5,972 bases of DNA from Promethearchaeota archaeon (GTDB lineage Archaea; Asgardarchaeota; Lokiarchaeia; Sigyniarchaeales; SOKP01). The notes beneath the pieces are model-generated. The model made no database searches. It saw nothing but the letters and a program-made list of their open reading frames with translations, and had not been told where the DNA came from. Below are positions 1 through 5,621 of this stretch, piece after piece (the stretch's first letter is position 1; each line of letters begins with the position of its first letter). The stretch is taken from contig SDNM01000109.1 in NCBI GenBank assembly GCA_004524385.1, positions 1-5,972 on the forward strand, written 5' to 3'. The translations under genes were made by a program, and so were the position numbers.

Positions 1-1
1 T

Positions 2-1054
2 AACAACTGTTTTCTAATGAAGCATGGTGATCAATATAAGGAAGCAGAAGAGAAAGGTTATCTAATTAAGAAGAAAGACGGAAATGTTTACGATATTTTA
101 ATGTTGACATTTTCTGTAGGTATGATAGATCTCTCAAATCCAGAAGCATGGGAATGGATAAAAGAAATTATTAAAGAAAATATGCTTAAGATTGGATTGA
201 GCGGTTGGATGTGTGATTATGCCGAGTACATTCCTATGGATTGTGCTTTATATTCAGGAGAGGCCCCCCGTATTCACCACAACAAATATCCCGTCCTTTG
301 GGCGAAAGTAAACTATGAAGCCACAAAAGAATATGAATCAGAAGAAGGAAAGGATGAGATTGTTTTCTTCAATCGTTCTGGGGGTATTGGAACTTCGAAA
401 TATTCACCATTAATATGGGGGGGTGATCAACTCGCAAATTTTTCTATTAATAATGGATTGGCATCCGTCATTTGTGCTGGATTATCAATAGGTTTTTGCG
501 GAATTGGTCATTTTCACTCGGATATCGGAGGTTTATTTACTTTTTCTGCATTTAAACGCACAAAAGAGCTATTTATGAGATGGACTGAACATGCAGCTTT
601 CACATGTGTTATGCGATCTCATGAAGGACATGAATATGAAGGGCGTAAAGACTGGAAATTTGATTCCGATGAGGAGACCCTAGCACATCTGGCAAAATTT
701 TCACGTATTCATTCACATCTATTACCTTATACCCGTCATATATTAGTTGAGTATCAGACTACTGGTTTGCCTTCAATCCGACATCCTTATATTCATTATG
801 AAGATGAGCCAATTCTCCATCGTATTAAATATCAATATCTTTATGGAAGAGATCTCCTTGTTGCTCCAGTATATTCAAAAAGTAAAACCACCTGGAAAGT
901 ATATCTTCCAGAAGATGATTGGATCCATCTCTGGTCAGGGAGAAGTTTTAAAGGAGGTTGGTTAGATATATCTGCACCAATTGGAGAACCTCCTGTATTT
1001 TATAGAGCAAAATCAGAATTTTCCCAACTATTCAGTGAACTAAAAAATATTTAA
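2..1054 (+). CDS. GH31 glycoside hydrolase, sulfoquinovosidase-like (YihQ family), 5'-truncated by window edge
   Basis: C-terminal half of a GH31 retaining alpha-glycosidase. The frame is open from base 2, and the ATG at 17 lies inside conserved sequence, so the true start is left of the window. Numbering from that ATG, the nucleophile region GWMCDYAEY has Asp67, the IWGGDQ strand is at 133-138, and FHSDIGG carries the likely acid/base Asp169. MRSHEG (199-204) and the closing LYGRDLLVAPV segment are also typical. The stretch DYAEYIPMD followed by HHNKYPVLWAK matches the sulfoquinovosidase branch, which cleaves alpha-sulfoquinovosides such as those from plant and algal sulfolipid, better than ordinary alpha-glucosidases. 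E. coli YihQ is about 680 residues, so roughly 335 residues are missing. The Arg/Trp pair that binds the sulfonate lies in that missing part, so the substrate is inferred. GH31 membership is secure; sulfoquinovose specificity is likely but unproven. Confidence 0.88.
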   Translation, partial: NNCFLMKHGDQYKEAEEKGYLIKKKDGNVYDILMLTFSVGMIDLSNPEAWEWIKEIIKENMLKIGLSGWMCDYAEYIPMDCALYSGEAPRIHHNKYPVLWAKVNYEATKEYESEEGKDEIVFFNRSGGIGTSKYSPLIWGGDQLANFSINNGLASVICAGLSIGFCGIGHFHSDIGGLFTFSAFKRTKELFMRWTEHAAFTCVMRSHEGHEYEGRKDWKFDSDEETLAHLAKFSRIHSHLLPYTRHILVEYQTTGLPSIRHPYIHYEDEPILHRIKYQYLYGRDLLVAPVYSKSKTTWKVYLPEDDWIHLWSGRSFKGGWLDISAPIGEPPVFYRAKSEFSQLFSELKNI

Positions 1055-1078
1055 AATATAAAAAAATATAATTTTAAC

Positions 1079-1097
1079 AATATATAGTCTATATTAA
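1079..1097 (+). promoter_or_regulatory. Candidate TATA boxes for the seven-helix membrane protein gene
   Basis: Two AT-rich boxes sit in the 63-base gap after the GH31 gene. TATATA at 1081-1086 is centred about 26 bases before GTG 1109 and 34 before ATG 1118. TATATTA at about 1090-1096 is centred about 25 bases before ATG 1118. Archaeal TATA boxes usually lie about 26 bases before the transcription start. Either box could therefore give a leaderless or very short-leader mRNA, and they do not settle the start codon. The region is so AT-rich that chance matches are likely. Confidence 0.3.
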
Positions 1098-1117
1098 CCT
1101 TTTTATTAGTGAGAATT

Positions 1118-1831
1118 ATGGGTTTAACAACTGAAATGATAATGATTGGTATATTTAATTTACTTCTTGTTCTTGTTTTTATAATTGTTGCATTAAATAT
1201 AATGCTGAAATATTGGAAAGCCAAGGATAAAACTTTCCTCTTAACAGGAATTGCCTGGTTTGGGATATCAGAACCTTGGTGGCCAGCAACAGTCAGTTTT
1301 TTAATCGCGTTATTTACGGGTAAAGGTCTTTCAATTCATACTTATATAATAATTAATGCTGCCTTTCTCCCAATATTCCTAACTTTTTGGTTATGGGTTA
1401 TGTTAGATCTCATGGGTATAAAGAAGAAAGCAATCTTAATTATCATTCATCTATTAATCTCACTGATCCTGGAGTTACTCTTCTTTTATTTCCTATTTAC
1501 TGATGTTTCAATGCTCGGTACAACTACAAAAATGAGTCCTGTAGATATCGATTTTGGGCCAATTGCTCAAGTATTCCTTGCCTATATTTTAACTGTATTT
1601 TTAATTTCTGGTTTCTCATTTGCCATAAAAACATTAAAAATCGACGATCCCAGACATAAGTTAAGAGGAAAATTTCTTCTTTTAGCGTTTCTATTATATC
1701 TTACTGGAGCTATTTTAGAATTAATTATTTATTTAATAATCAACAAATTAATTATTCTTTCTTCTGCTATTGTATTCTACATAGCCTTCGTAATGCCAGA
1801 AAAAATTGAAAAACTATTCTTAAAGAAGTAA
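1118..1831 (+). CDS. Uncharacterised seven-helix integral membrane protein
   Basis: I do not recognise a characterised family. The 237-residue product has about seven hydrophobic helices, near residues 5-30, 40-66, 76-100, 105-127, 148-170, 185-208 and 211-226. Positive charges cluster after helix 1 (KYWKAKDK), between helices 3 and 4 (IKKKA), between helices 5 and 6 (DDPRHKLRGK) and at the C-terminus (EKIEKLFLKK). By the positive-inside rule this gives N-out, C-in. The loop between helices 4 and 5 is the longest outside segment, and helix 2 contains a striking SEPWWP motif. There is no signal peptide, catalytic motif or soluble domain. I chose ATG 1118; an in-frame GTG at 1109 would add three residues, but its GTGAG may instead be a weak ribosome site. 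Sensor, transporter or structural roles are all possible. The coding call is firm, the function unknown. Confidence 0.85.
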   Translation: MGLTTEMIMIGIFNLLLVLVFIIVALNIMLKYWKAKDKTFLLTGIAWFGISEPWWPATVSFLIALFTGKGLSIHTYIIINAAFLPIFLTFWLWVMLDLMGIKKKAILIIIHLLISLILELLFFYFLFTDVSMLGTTTKMSPVDIDFGPIAQVFLAYILTVFLISGFSFAIKTLKIDDPRHKLRGKFLLLAFLLYLTGAILELIIYLIINKLIILSSAIVFYIAFVMPEKIEKLFLKK

Positions 1832-1867
1832 ATTTAAGTAAGTAGAATGTAAAACATTTTATAAAAA

Positions 1868-1899
1868 AAGAAGGACTTCTTGCCTCCTGAAGGATTTTT
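1868..1899 (+). terminator. Possible terminator of the membrane protein gene
   Basis: A 5-base-pair stem (1868-1872 with 1877-1881) lies 37 bases after the stop codon, with a T5 run at 1895-1899. Archaeal termination depends mainly on oligo-T, so the T-run matters more than the stem. Both elements are weak and the call is tentative. Confidence 0.25.
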
Positions 1900-1981
1900 A
1901 AATATGAAATCTATCATAGATACATGGCTACTAAGAAATTTTTATAACGATCTTTATCTTTCTTTACTAAAGATAATACGA

Positions 1982-2015
1982 TATTAATTAACATGGTTGT
2001 ATCAAACTTTAAAAA
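1982..2015 (+). promoter_or_regulatory. Candidate TATA region for the shikimate kinase gene
   Basis: TTTAAAAA at 2008-2015, preceded by ATCAAAC as a possible BRE, is the most TATA-like box. Its centre is only about 20 bases before the ATG, shorter than the usual 26. TATTAATTAA at 1982-1991 would instead place the transcript start near 2012 with a leader of about 20 bases. No Shine-Dalgarno motif is evident before the ATG. Confidence 0.3.
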
Positions 2016-2031
2016 TAAATTAAGATGAAAT

Positions 2032-2562
2032 ATGACTAAGAATTCTATAGCTCTTATTGGGTTTATGGCTACTGGGAAAACTATAGTAGGTCAAACGTTA
2101 GCAGATCATCTTGGACGGAATTATAGATTTATAGAAACTGATCAAATTATTATTGAAGACGCCGGGAAATTGATTCCTGAAATTTTTGCTGAAGATGGAG
2201 AAATTAAATTTAGGGAGTATGAAATTGCCGCTTGTAAGAAAGCTGCAAAATTTAGTAATGTAATTATTTCGTGTGGAGGTGGTGTTGTTTTAAATAAAAT
2301 TAACATTGATAATTTAAAAGAAAATTGCCATATTGTTTTATTAAATGCCTCAGCAGAGGAAATTTACAAAAGGGCCATGAAAGATGGTCAAGAGACTAGA
2401 CCAGTCATTGATAAAGAAGATCCAGAAGCTGAGATAAAAAAGGTATTAGACTTTAGAAAACCTTTTTATGAAGCCGCAGCAGAAATAATTATTGAGACAA
2501 CAGGAAAAAAAATTGAAGATATTGTTACCGAAATCATCTCGAAAACAAACATAAAAACCTAG
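2032..2562 (+). CDS. aroK: Shikimate kinase (P-loop, AroK-type)
   Basis: Transfers phosphate from ATP to the 3-hydroxyl of shikimate in the cytosolic chorismate pathway for aromatic amino acids. The 176-residue length is normal for the family. The Walker A loop GFMATGKT is at 10-17, the IPEIFAEDGE segment at 48-57 is followed by FRE with shikimate-binding Arg61, and CGGG is at 81-84. The lid TRPVI carries Arg123, and RKPFYEAAA has Arg142. The usual D-x-D after strand 2 reads E35-T-D37: the shikimate-binding Asp is kept, but the first, Mg-associated Asp is Glu. Most archaea studied use an unrelated GHMP-type shikimate kinase, so this bacterial-type enzyme suggests gene transfer if the host is archaeal. 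The zinc-ribbon gene follows after 66 bases and may be co-transcribed. No other pathway genes are in view. A kinase for a different small molecule is possible but less likely. Confidence 0.88.
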   Translation: MTKNSIALIGFMATGKTIVGQTLADHLGRNYRFIETDQIIIEDAGKLIPEIFAEDGEIKFREYEIAACKKAAKFSNVIISCGGGVVLNKINIDNLKENCHIVLLNASAEEIYKRAMKDGQETRPVIDKEDPEAEIKKVLDFRKPFYEAAAEIIIETTGKKIEDIVTEIISKTNIKT

Positions 2563-2589
2563 ATTTAAATTTGTAAATTTCATCCATTG

Positions 2590-2599
2590 TTTATTAAAT
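2590..2599 (+). promoter_or_regulatory. Possible TATA box for the zinc-ribbon gene
   Basis: TTTATTAAAT is centred about 34 bases before ATG 2629, which would give a leader of roughly 8 bases. Nearby AATATATTTTA (2616-2626) is too close to the start to serve as a TATA box. The gene may equally be read through from the upstream kinase. Confidence 0.22.
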
Positions 2600-2628
2600 T
2601 AATTGTAAACAAAAGAATATATTTTATC

Positions 2629-2799
2629 ATGTCCGATTATAAGCGAGTTAAATGTCCTAATTGTGGAAATGAGCATCCCCGTAAACTTCATGAAACCCCA
2701 GATAAAACTAATGTATTATATTATTCTATGCAAGGAACACCTGTTTATGCGAAGCAAATTAAATGTGGAGATTGTGGAATGATTTTTAATAAAGAGTAA
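2629..2799 (+). CDS. Small four-cysteine zinc-ribbon protein
   Basis: A 56-residue protein with two CxxC knuckles: CPNCG (Cys9, Cys12) and CGDCG (Cys46, Cys49). The 33-residue spacing is that of a zinc ribbon holding one zinc ion. Between them lies KLHETPDKTNVLYY, then SMQGTPVYAKQ; the second half resembles a short beta hairpin leading into the second knuckle. The protein is all ribbon, with no catalytic domain, transmembrane helix or signal peptide. Such minimal ribbons often act as protein or nucleic acid adaptors, but nothing here shows a partner. I chose ATG 2629 because MSDYKRVKCPNCG places the start just before the first knuckle. An upstream in-frame TTG at 2587 would add 14 residues of AT-driven sequence (FIKLIVNKRIYFI) and is unlikely. 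The strong terminator after it supports a real transcription unit. Function unknown. Confidence 0.78.
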   Translation: MSDYKRVKCPNCGNEHPRKLHETPDKTNVLYYSMQGTPVYAKQIKCGDCGMIFNKE

Positions 2800-2802
2800 T
2801 TT

Positions 2803-2831
2803 AAGATTAATCTTCATTTTTTTTTTTCTTT
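2803..2831 (+). terminator. Palindrome plus T-run terminator after the zinc-ribbon gene
   Basis: AAGATTAATCTT at 2803-2814 is a perfect 12-base palindrome beginning four bases after the stop codon. A run of eleven T (2817-2827), then C and more T, follows. This fits oligo-T termination of plus-strand transcription in archaea. It fills the 40-base gap before the convergent GH57 gene. The minus strand carries A here rather than T, so it would not end the GH57 transcript in the same way. Confidence 0.65.
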
Positions 2832-2839
2832 ACAAACTA

Positions 2840-4042
2840 TTATAATGATAGAATAATCTTATTCTGAGCTTTAAGCATATCCTCCATAATTAATTCAAAT
2901 GCATCCTTTATATCAGGGGCATTATCTGGAACACTTCGTTTAGCATTTACGCTCGCCATTAAAACTTCATTTAATCCTCTCAATATCATGTCTGGGCTAT
3001 ACCAGGGTCTTTTGGATGCCCACCACTGCGAACATGAGTGAATGCCCCGATCCAAAAGATTTCGAGCGTTGTTAAATATCCCTTTTCTTTCTTCATCCAT
3101 ACTTTCATAGTATTTGGAAGACAAATGGATTAATGTCAGAGCGTACATAAAAAACTTATGTTGTTCTATATGAATTTCATTGTTGGGATCGAACCATAAT
3201 GGAAAGGGAACATCATGAGCGATATCATAAGGCATAGTTGACCAACTAGAGGGACGGGTGGATTGTTTTTCTCCCAGAGGAAATCTATCTATAATATCAG
3301 ATACCGTACACATTATCACATCTCCCCTATGGGGTAATGCTTCAAATAATGGTATTAGAAAATTATCAATAGCATGTTTTACATGGTGACCGAATGTCTC
3401 TCCATCCATTGCGAGAATCACGTAATAATCCTCAGAAGTATGGCGATAATATAATCGACTTATAAATGCATCAACGTTATTAATTTTATCAAATGCGCAA
3501 TCAATTGAGATATAATCATCTCGAAAAACTAATTTTAACTTATTCGGATGGTGAGAAATGGAGTTTGTCGGGAATTCAGGCAAAATATTTGCAATACCAC
3601 TCATAATCATCCATTCAAAACCTTCTTTTTTAACTGAAGATATTACTTCTTCATTCACCGCCATTTCTGGAGGAAAAAATCCTCTTGGTTTGTATAAATC
3701 CCCAAAGAATTTTCGATTAGTTTCATTATTTAATTTTATCTGACGTCTTATTTCTGGTTCGGGAATTAATGGTAATAATGGATGGAATTTAGCTGAACTT
3801 GTAAATTCAATTTGCCCTCTTGAAGCCAAAGTTGTAATGCCCTCTATTAAATCATCATATCCAAAATCGTGTAGTTGTTCAGTAAGAGTCCCATTAATAT
3901 TCAAAGTAATTTTAGCTTCCGGATGGCTTTTTAATGCCTCAACAATAGGTCGATACGATTCGTTTACAATTTGTTTTACAACAGGAGCAATTTGAACTGG
4001 TGGCTGATATATATGAAATAAGAATGAAAAAAAAACGACCAT
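2840..4042 (-). CDS. GH57 family glycoside hydrolase (alpha-amylase / glucanotransferase-like)
   Basis: A compact 400-residue GH57 enzyme, a family acting on alpha-glucans as amylases, glucanotransferases, branching enzymes or alpha-galactosidases. Conserved regions appear in order: HIYQP at 10-14; KPRGFFPPEMAVN at 118-130 with candidate nucleophile Glu126; AMDGETFGHH at 211-220 with candidate acid/base Asp213; PLWFDPNNEIH at 281-291; and CSQWWASKRPWY at 337-348. The Glu-Asp spacing of 87 resembles the roughly 91 in the Thermococcus litoralis glucanotransferase. The first motif is usually HxHQP; here the second His is Tyr12. The catalytic barrel begins within ten residues of the ATG, so there is no room for a signal peptide and the enzyme is probably cytoplasmic. 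Length is near the family minimum, with no added binding modules. It is transcribed away from the thiolase-like gene. The family is clear; exact activity is not predictable. Confidence 0.88.
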   Translation of the reverse strand: MVVFFSFLFHIYQPPVQIAPVVKQIVNESYRPIVEALKSHPEAKITLNINGTLTEQLHDFGYDDLIEGITTLASRGQIEFTSSAKFHPLLPLIPEPEIRRQIKLNNETNRKFFGDLYKPRGFFPPEMAVNEEVISSVKKEGFEWMIMSGIANILPEFPTNSISHHPNKLKLVFRDDYISIDCAFDKINNVDAFISRLYYRHTSEDYYVILAMDGETFGHHVKHAIDNFLIPLFEALPHRGDVIMCTVSDIIDRFPLGEKQSTRPSSWSTMPYDIAHDVPFPLWFDPNNEIHIEQHKFFMYALTLIHLSSKYYESMDEERKGIFNNARNLLDRGIHSCSQWWASKRPWYSPDMILRGLNEVLMASVNAKRSVPDNAPDIKDAFELIMEDMLKAQNKIILSL

Positions 4043-4057
4043 AATAAATATTAGAAA

Positions 4058-4091
4058 TGTTTAAATTTCTTTTTTATGATTCATTTAAACA
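4058..4091. promoter_or_regulatory. Divergent promoter region with inverted-repeat TATA-like boxes
   Basis: The 70-base gap between the divergent GH57 and thiolase-like genes contains TGTTTAAAT (4058-4066) and its exact reverse complement ATTTAAACA (4083-4091), separated by 16 bases. Each arm includes TTTAAA. The right box is centred about 26 bases before ATG 4113, ideal for a leaderless plus-strand transcript. The left box is centred only about 20 bases before the GH57 start; a TCATAAAAAA box read on the minus strand (about 4070-4079) fits that gene better. The symmetry may mean paired TATA boxes or a binding site for a dimeric regulator. Confidence 0.5.
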
Positions 4092-4112
4092 ACTTGTAAT
4101 ACTTTTAGCTTA

Positions 4113-5621
4113 ATGACAAATAAAAAATCTATTCCAATTATTATAGGTGTAGCTCAGTATACACAACCTAAAGAAACTGCTCAAGCAGTTGATCCGCTTA
4201 GTTTAATGGTTAAAACGGGCCAAATGGCTCTTAATGATGTTGGAACATATGATATAAAAGAATTCATAGATACAATCTACATGATTAATATTTTTAGCTG
4301 GTCTTATGAGGATGCTCCTGGTGAACTTAGCAAAATACTGGGAATAAAGCCTGTCCAAAAAGTTTATTTGCCTGATGGTGGCAATACACCTCAAACGATG
4401 GTGAATCGGGCTGCTAAGGAAATTTCCTCTGGGAAAAAAAGAGTAATTCTTATTACTGGGGGCGAAGCTCACTATACAGCTTCTCGAACCAGTATAACAC
4501 CTAGAAATTGGCCTAAACGCAACAAACCTTTATATATGGAAGGAAAACGTTGGAATGGTATAAATAAATTTGAAAATCATTACAAACTGATATTCCCTTC
4601 TTGTAGTTATGCCATTTTTGAGACAGCTATACGCGCTGCGTCTGGTAGAAGTCTGGAAGAGCATAAACGGTATATAGGAGAAGTTTTTGAAAGATTCGCT
4701 AAAATTGCGTCCAAAAATCCAAATTCTTGGACTAAAAAAGCTTACACGGCTGAAGAAATAACCACTGCTACTCCTGAAAATCGGAATATAAATTATCCTT
4801 ACACTAAACGCATGTGTTCTAATATGTTTGTAGACCAAAGTGCCACTCTAATAATGACGAATGAGAAGATTGCTGAAAAATTGAAAATTGATAAGAAACG
4901 CTGGATTTACCTAATGGGTTGTGCGGATCTTAAAAACATCCACGAGATTACACGGCGTCCACAACTTCATGATTCTCCAGCAGCTAGGGAAGGATCACGA
5001 CTTGCCTTAGAACAAGCTGGTCTCAGACTGGAAAATATTGATAAATTTGACCTATATAGTTGCTTCCCTTCCATTGTAGAAATCATGATGAAAGAAATTG
5101 GCATTCCTGAAAATGATACTCGAGACCTTACGGTAACTGGAGGAAATCCTTTTTTTGGTGGTCCCTGGAGTAATTATACGATGCATGCAATCGTAACAAC
5201 TATAAATCTTATTCGTAAAAATCCGTCATTGAAAGTAATGGTTGTGGCGAATGGAGGATATAACAATAAACAATCATTCGGAATTTATGGGACTGATCCG
5301 CCTGTTAAATTATGGGGTGATAATGATGAGGCCAAGGTACAACAATCAATTTTAGCACAAATTTTACCAGAACCAGTTGAAGAAGCAAATGGTCAACTTA
5401 GTATTGAGGGGTATACATTTGCTTACGACAGAAAAGGAAATCCAAGACGAGGTATTGTAATCGGCCATCTTGAGGACGGTCGCCGCACTCTTGCATATAT
5501 AGAAGCTAAAACAGAGGTATTGTTAAATCTGGAGCAACAAGAACTCGTTGGGCAAACTTTTCCCGTTCATTTTGACTCCAACGACAATTTTAATGTAATT
5601 TCTATTAATGACCATAATTAA
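4113..5621 (+). CDS. Thiolase-fold protein, type 1 thiolase-like (TLP1-like)
   Basis: A 502-residue member of the SCP2-thiolase / acetyl-CoA acetyltransferase-like superfamily. Thiolase-fold parts are seen at PIIIGVAQ (8-15), GGNTPQTMVN (89-98), VILITGGEA (111-119), DLYSCFP (313-319), GGPWSNYTMHAI (349-360) and VVANGGY (377-383). The first catalytic loop, where thiolases carry the Cys that becomes acylated, has GGNTPQ and no Cys. The last loop has Asn380 where classical enzymes have Cys. His358 is retained. After about residue 408 comes an extra domain (GYTFAYDRKGNPRRGIVIGH onward) like the added C-terminal domain of mycobacterial TLP1. Classical thiolysis is therefore unlikely; acyl-CoA binding or other chemistry is inferred. 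The ATG directly precedes the first strand and has no Shine-Dalgarno motif, fitting leaderless translation. The 3' end overlaps the convergent GH20 gene by 17 bases. Confidence 0.82.
   Translation: MTNKKSIPIIIGVAQYTQPKETAQAVDPLSLMVKTGQMALNDVGTYDIKEFIDTIYMINIFSWSYEDAPGELSKILGIKPVQKVYLPDGGNTPQTMVNRAAKEISSGKKRVILITGGEAHYTASRTSITPRNWPKRNKPLYMEGKRWNGINKFENHYKLIFPSCSYAIFETAIRAASGRSLEEHKRYIGEVFERFAKIASKNPNSWTKKAYTAEEITTATPENRNINYPYTKRMCSNMFVDQSATLIMTNEKIAEKLKIDKKRWIYLMGCADLKNIHEITRRPQLHDSPAAREGSRLALEQAGLRLENIDKFDLYSCFPSIVEIMMKEIGIPENDTRDLTVTGGNPFFGGPWSNYTMHAIVTTINLIRKNPSLKVMVVANGGYNNKQSFGIYGTDPPVKLWGDNDEAKVQQSILAQILPEPVEEANGQLSIEGYTFAYDRKGNPRRGIVIGHLEDGRRTLAYIEAKTEVLLNLEQQELVGQTFPVHFDSNDNFNVISINDHN

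Larger units (their letters stand above)
1832..2031. other. 200-base intergenic region with weak hairpins
   Basis: This AT-rich gap holds no convincing gene. Just after the membrane protein gene, AAGAA (1868-1872) pairs with TTCTT (1877-1881) around a GGAC loop, and a T5 run follows at 1895-1899, which could end transcription. GAAGGA occurs twice (1870-1875 and 1889-1894). Further right, TTATCTTT (1954-1961) and AAAGATAA (1969-1976) form a perfect 8-base inverted repeat with a 7-base loop. A 27-codon open frame from ATG 1904 to 1987 has no supporting features. The right end carries the presumed promoter of the shikimate kinase gene. Confidence 0.4.

Noticed and set aside
263..423. C6 and G7 homopolymers in the GH31 gene as possible frameshift sites
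   Set aside because: The reading frame and conserved motifs continue intact across both runs, so there is no sign of an indel or programmed shift.
747..965. 72-codon open frame inside the GH31 gene, plus strand
   Set aside because: It lies wholly within strongly conserved GH31 coding sequence in another frame and its translation resembles no protein family.
1109..1117. GTG start for the membrane protein
   Set aside because: It would add only three residues; the nearby ATG is preferred, although TATA spacing does not exclude the GTG.
1904..1987. 27-codon open frame in the intergenic gap before shikimate kinase
   Set aside because: Too short, Ile/Leu/Tyr-rich as expected from AT-rich DNA, and without a recognisable start signal or motif.
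2587..2628. TTG-initiated N-terminal extension of the zinc-ribbon protein
   Set aside because: The extension is hydrophobic AT-driven sequence upstream of a well-placed ATG.
3558..3743. 61-codon open frame antisense to GH57
   Set aside because: Opposite-strand shadow of the conserved GH57 region around the catalytic Glu; no domain or start signal.
4203..4472. 89-codon minus-strand frame within the thiolase-like gene
   Set aside because: Antisense shadow of conserved thiolase-fold sequence with low-complexity translation.
4530..4838. 102-codon minus-strand frame within the thiolase-like gene
   Set aside because: Antisense shadow; Phe/Ser-rich translation typical of the complement of Lys/Glu-rich coding DNA.
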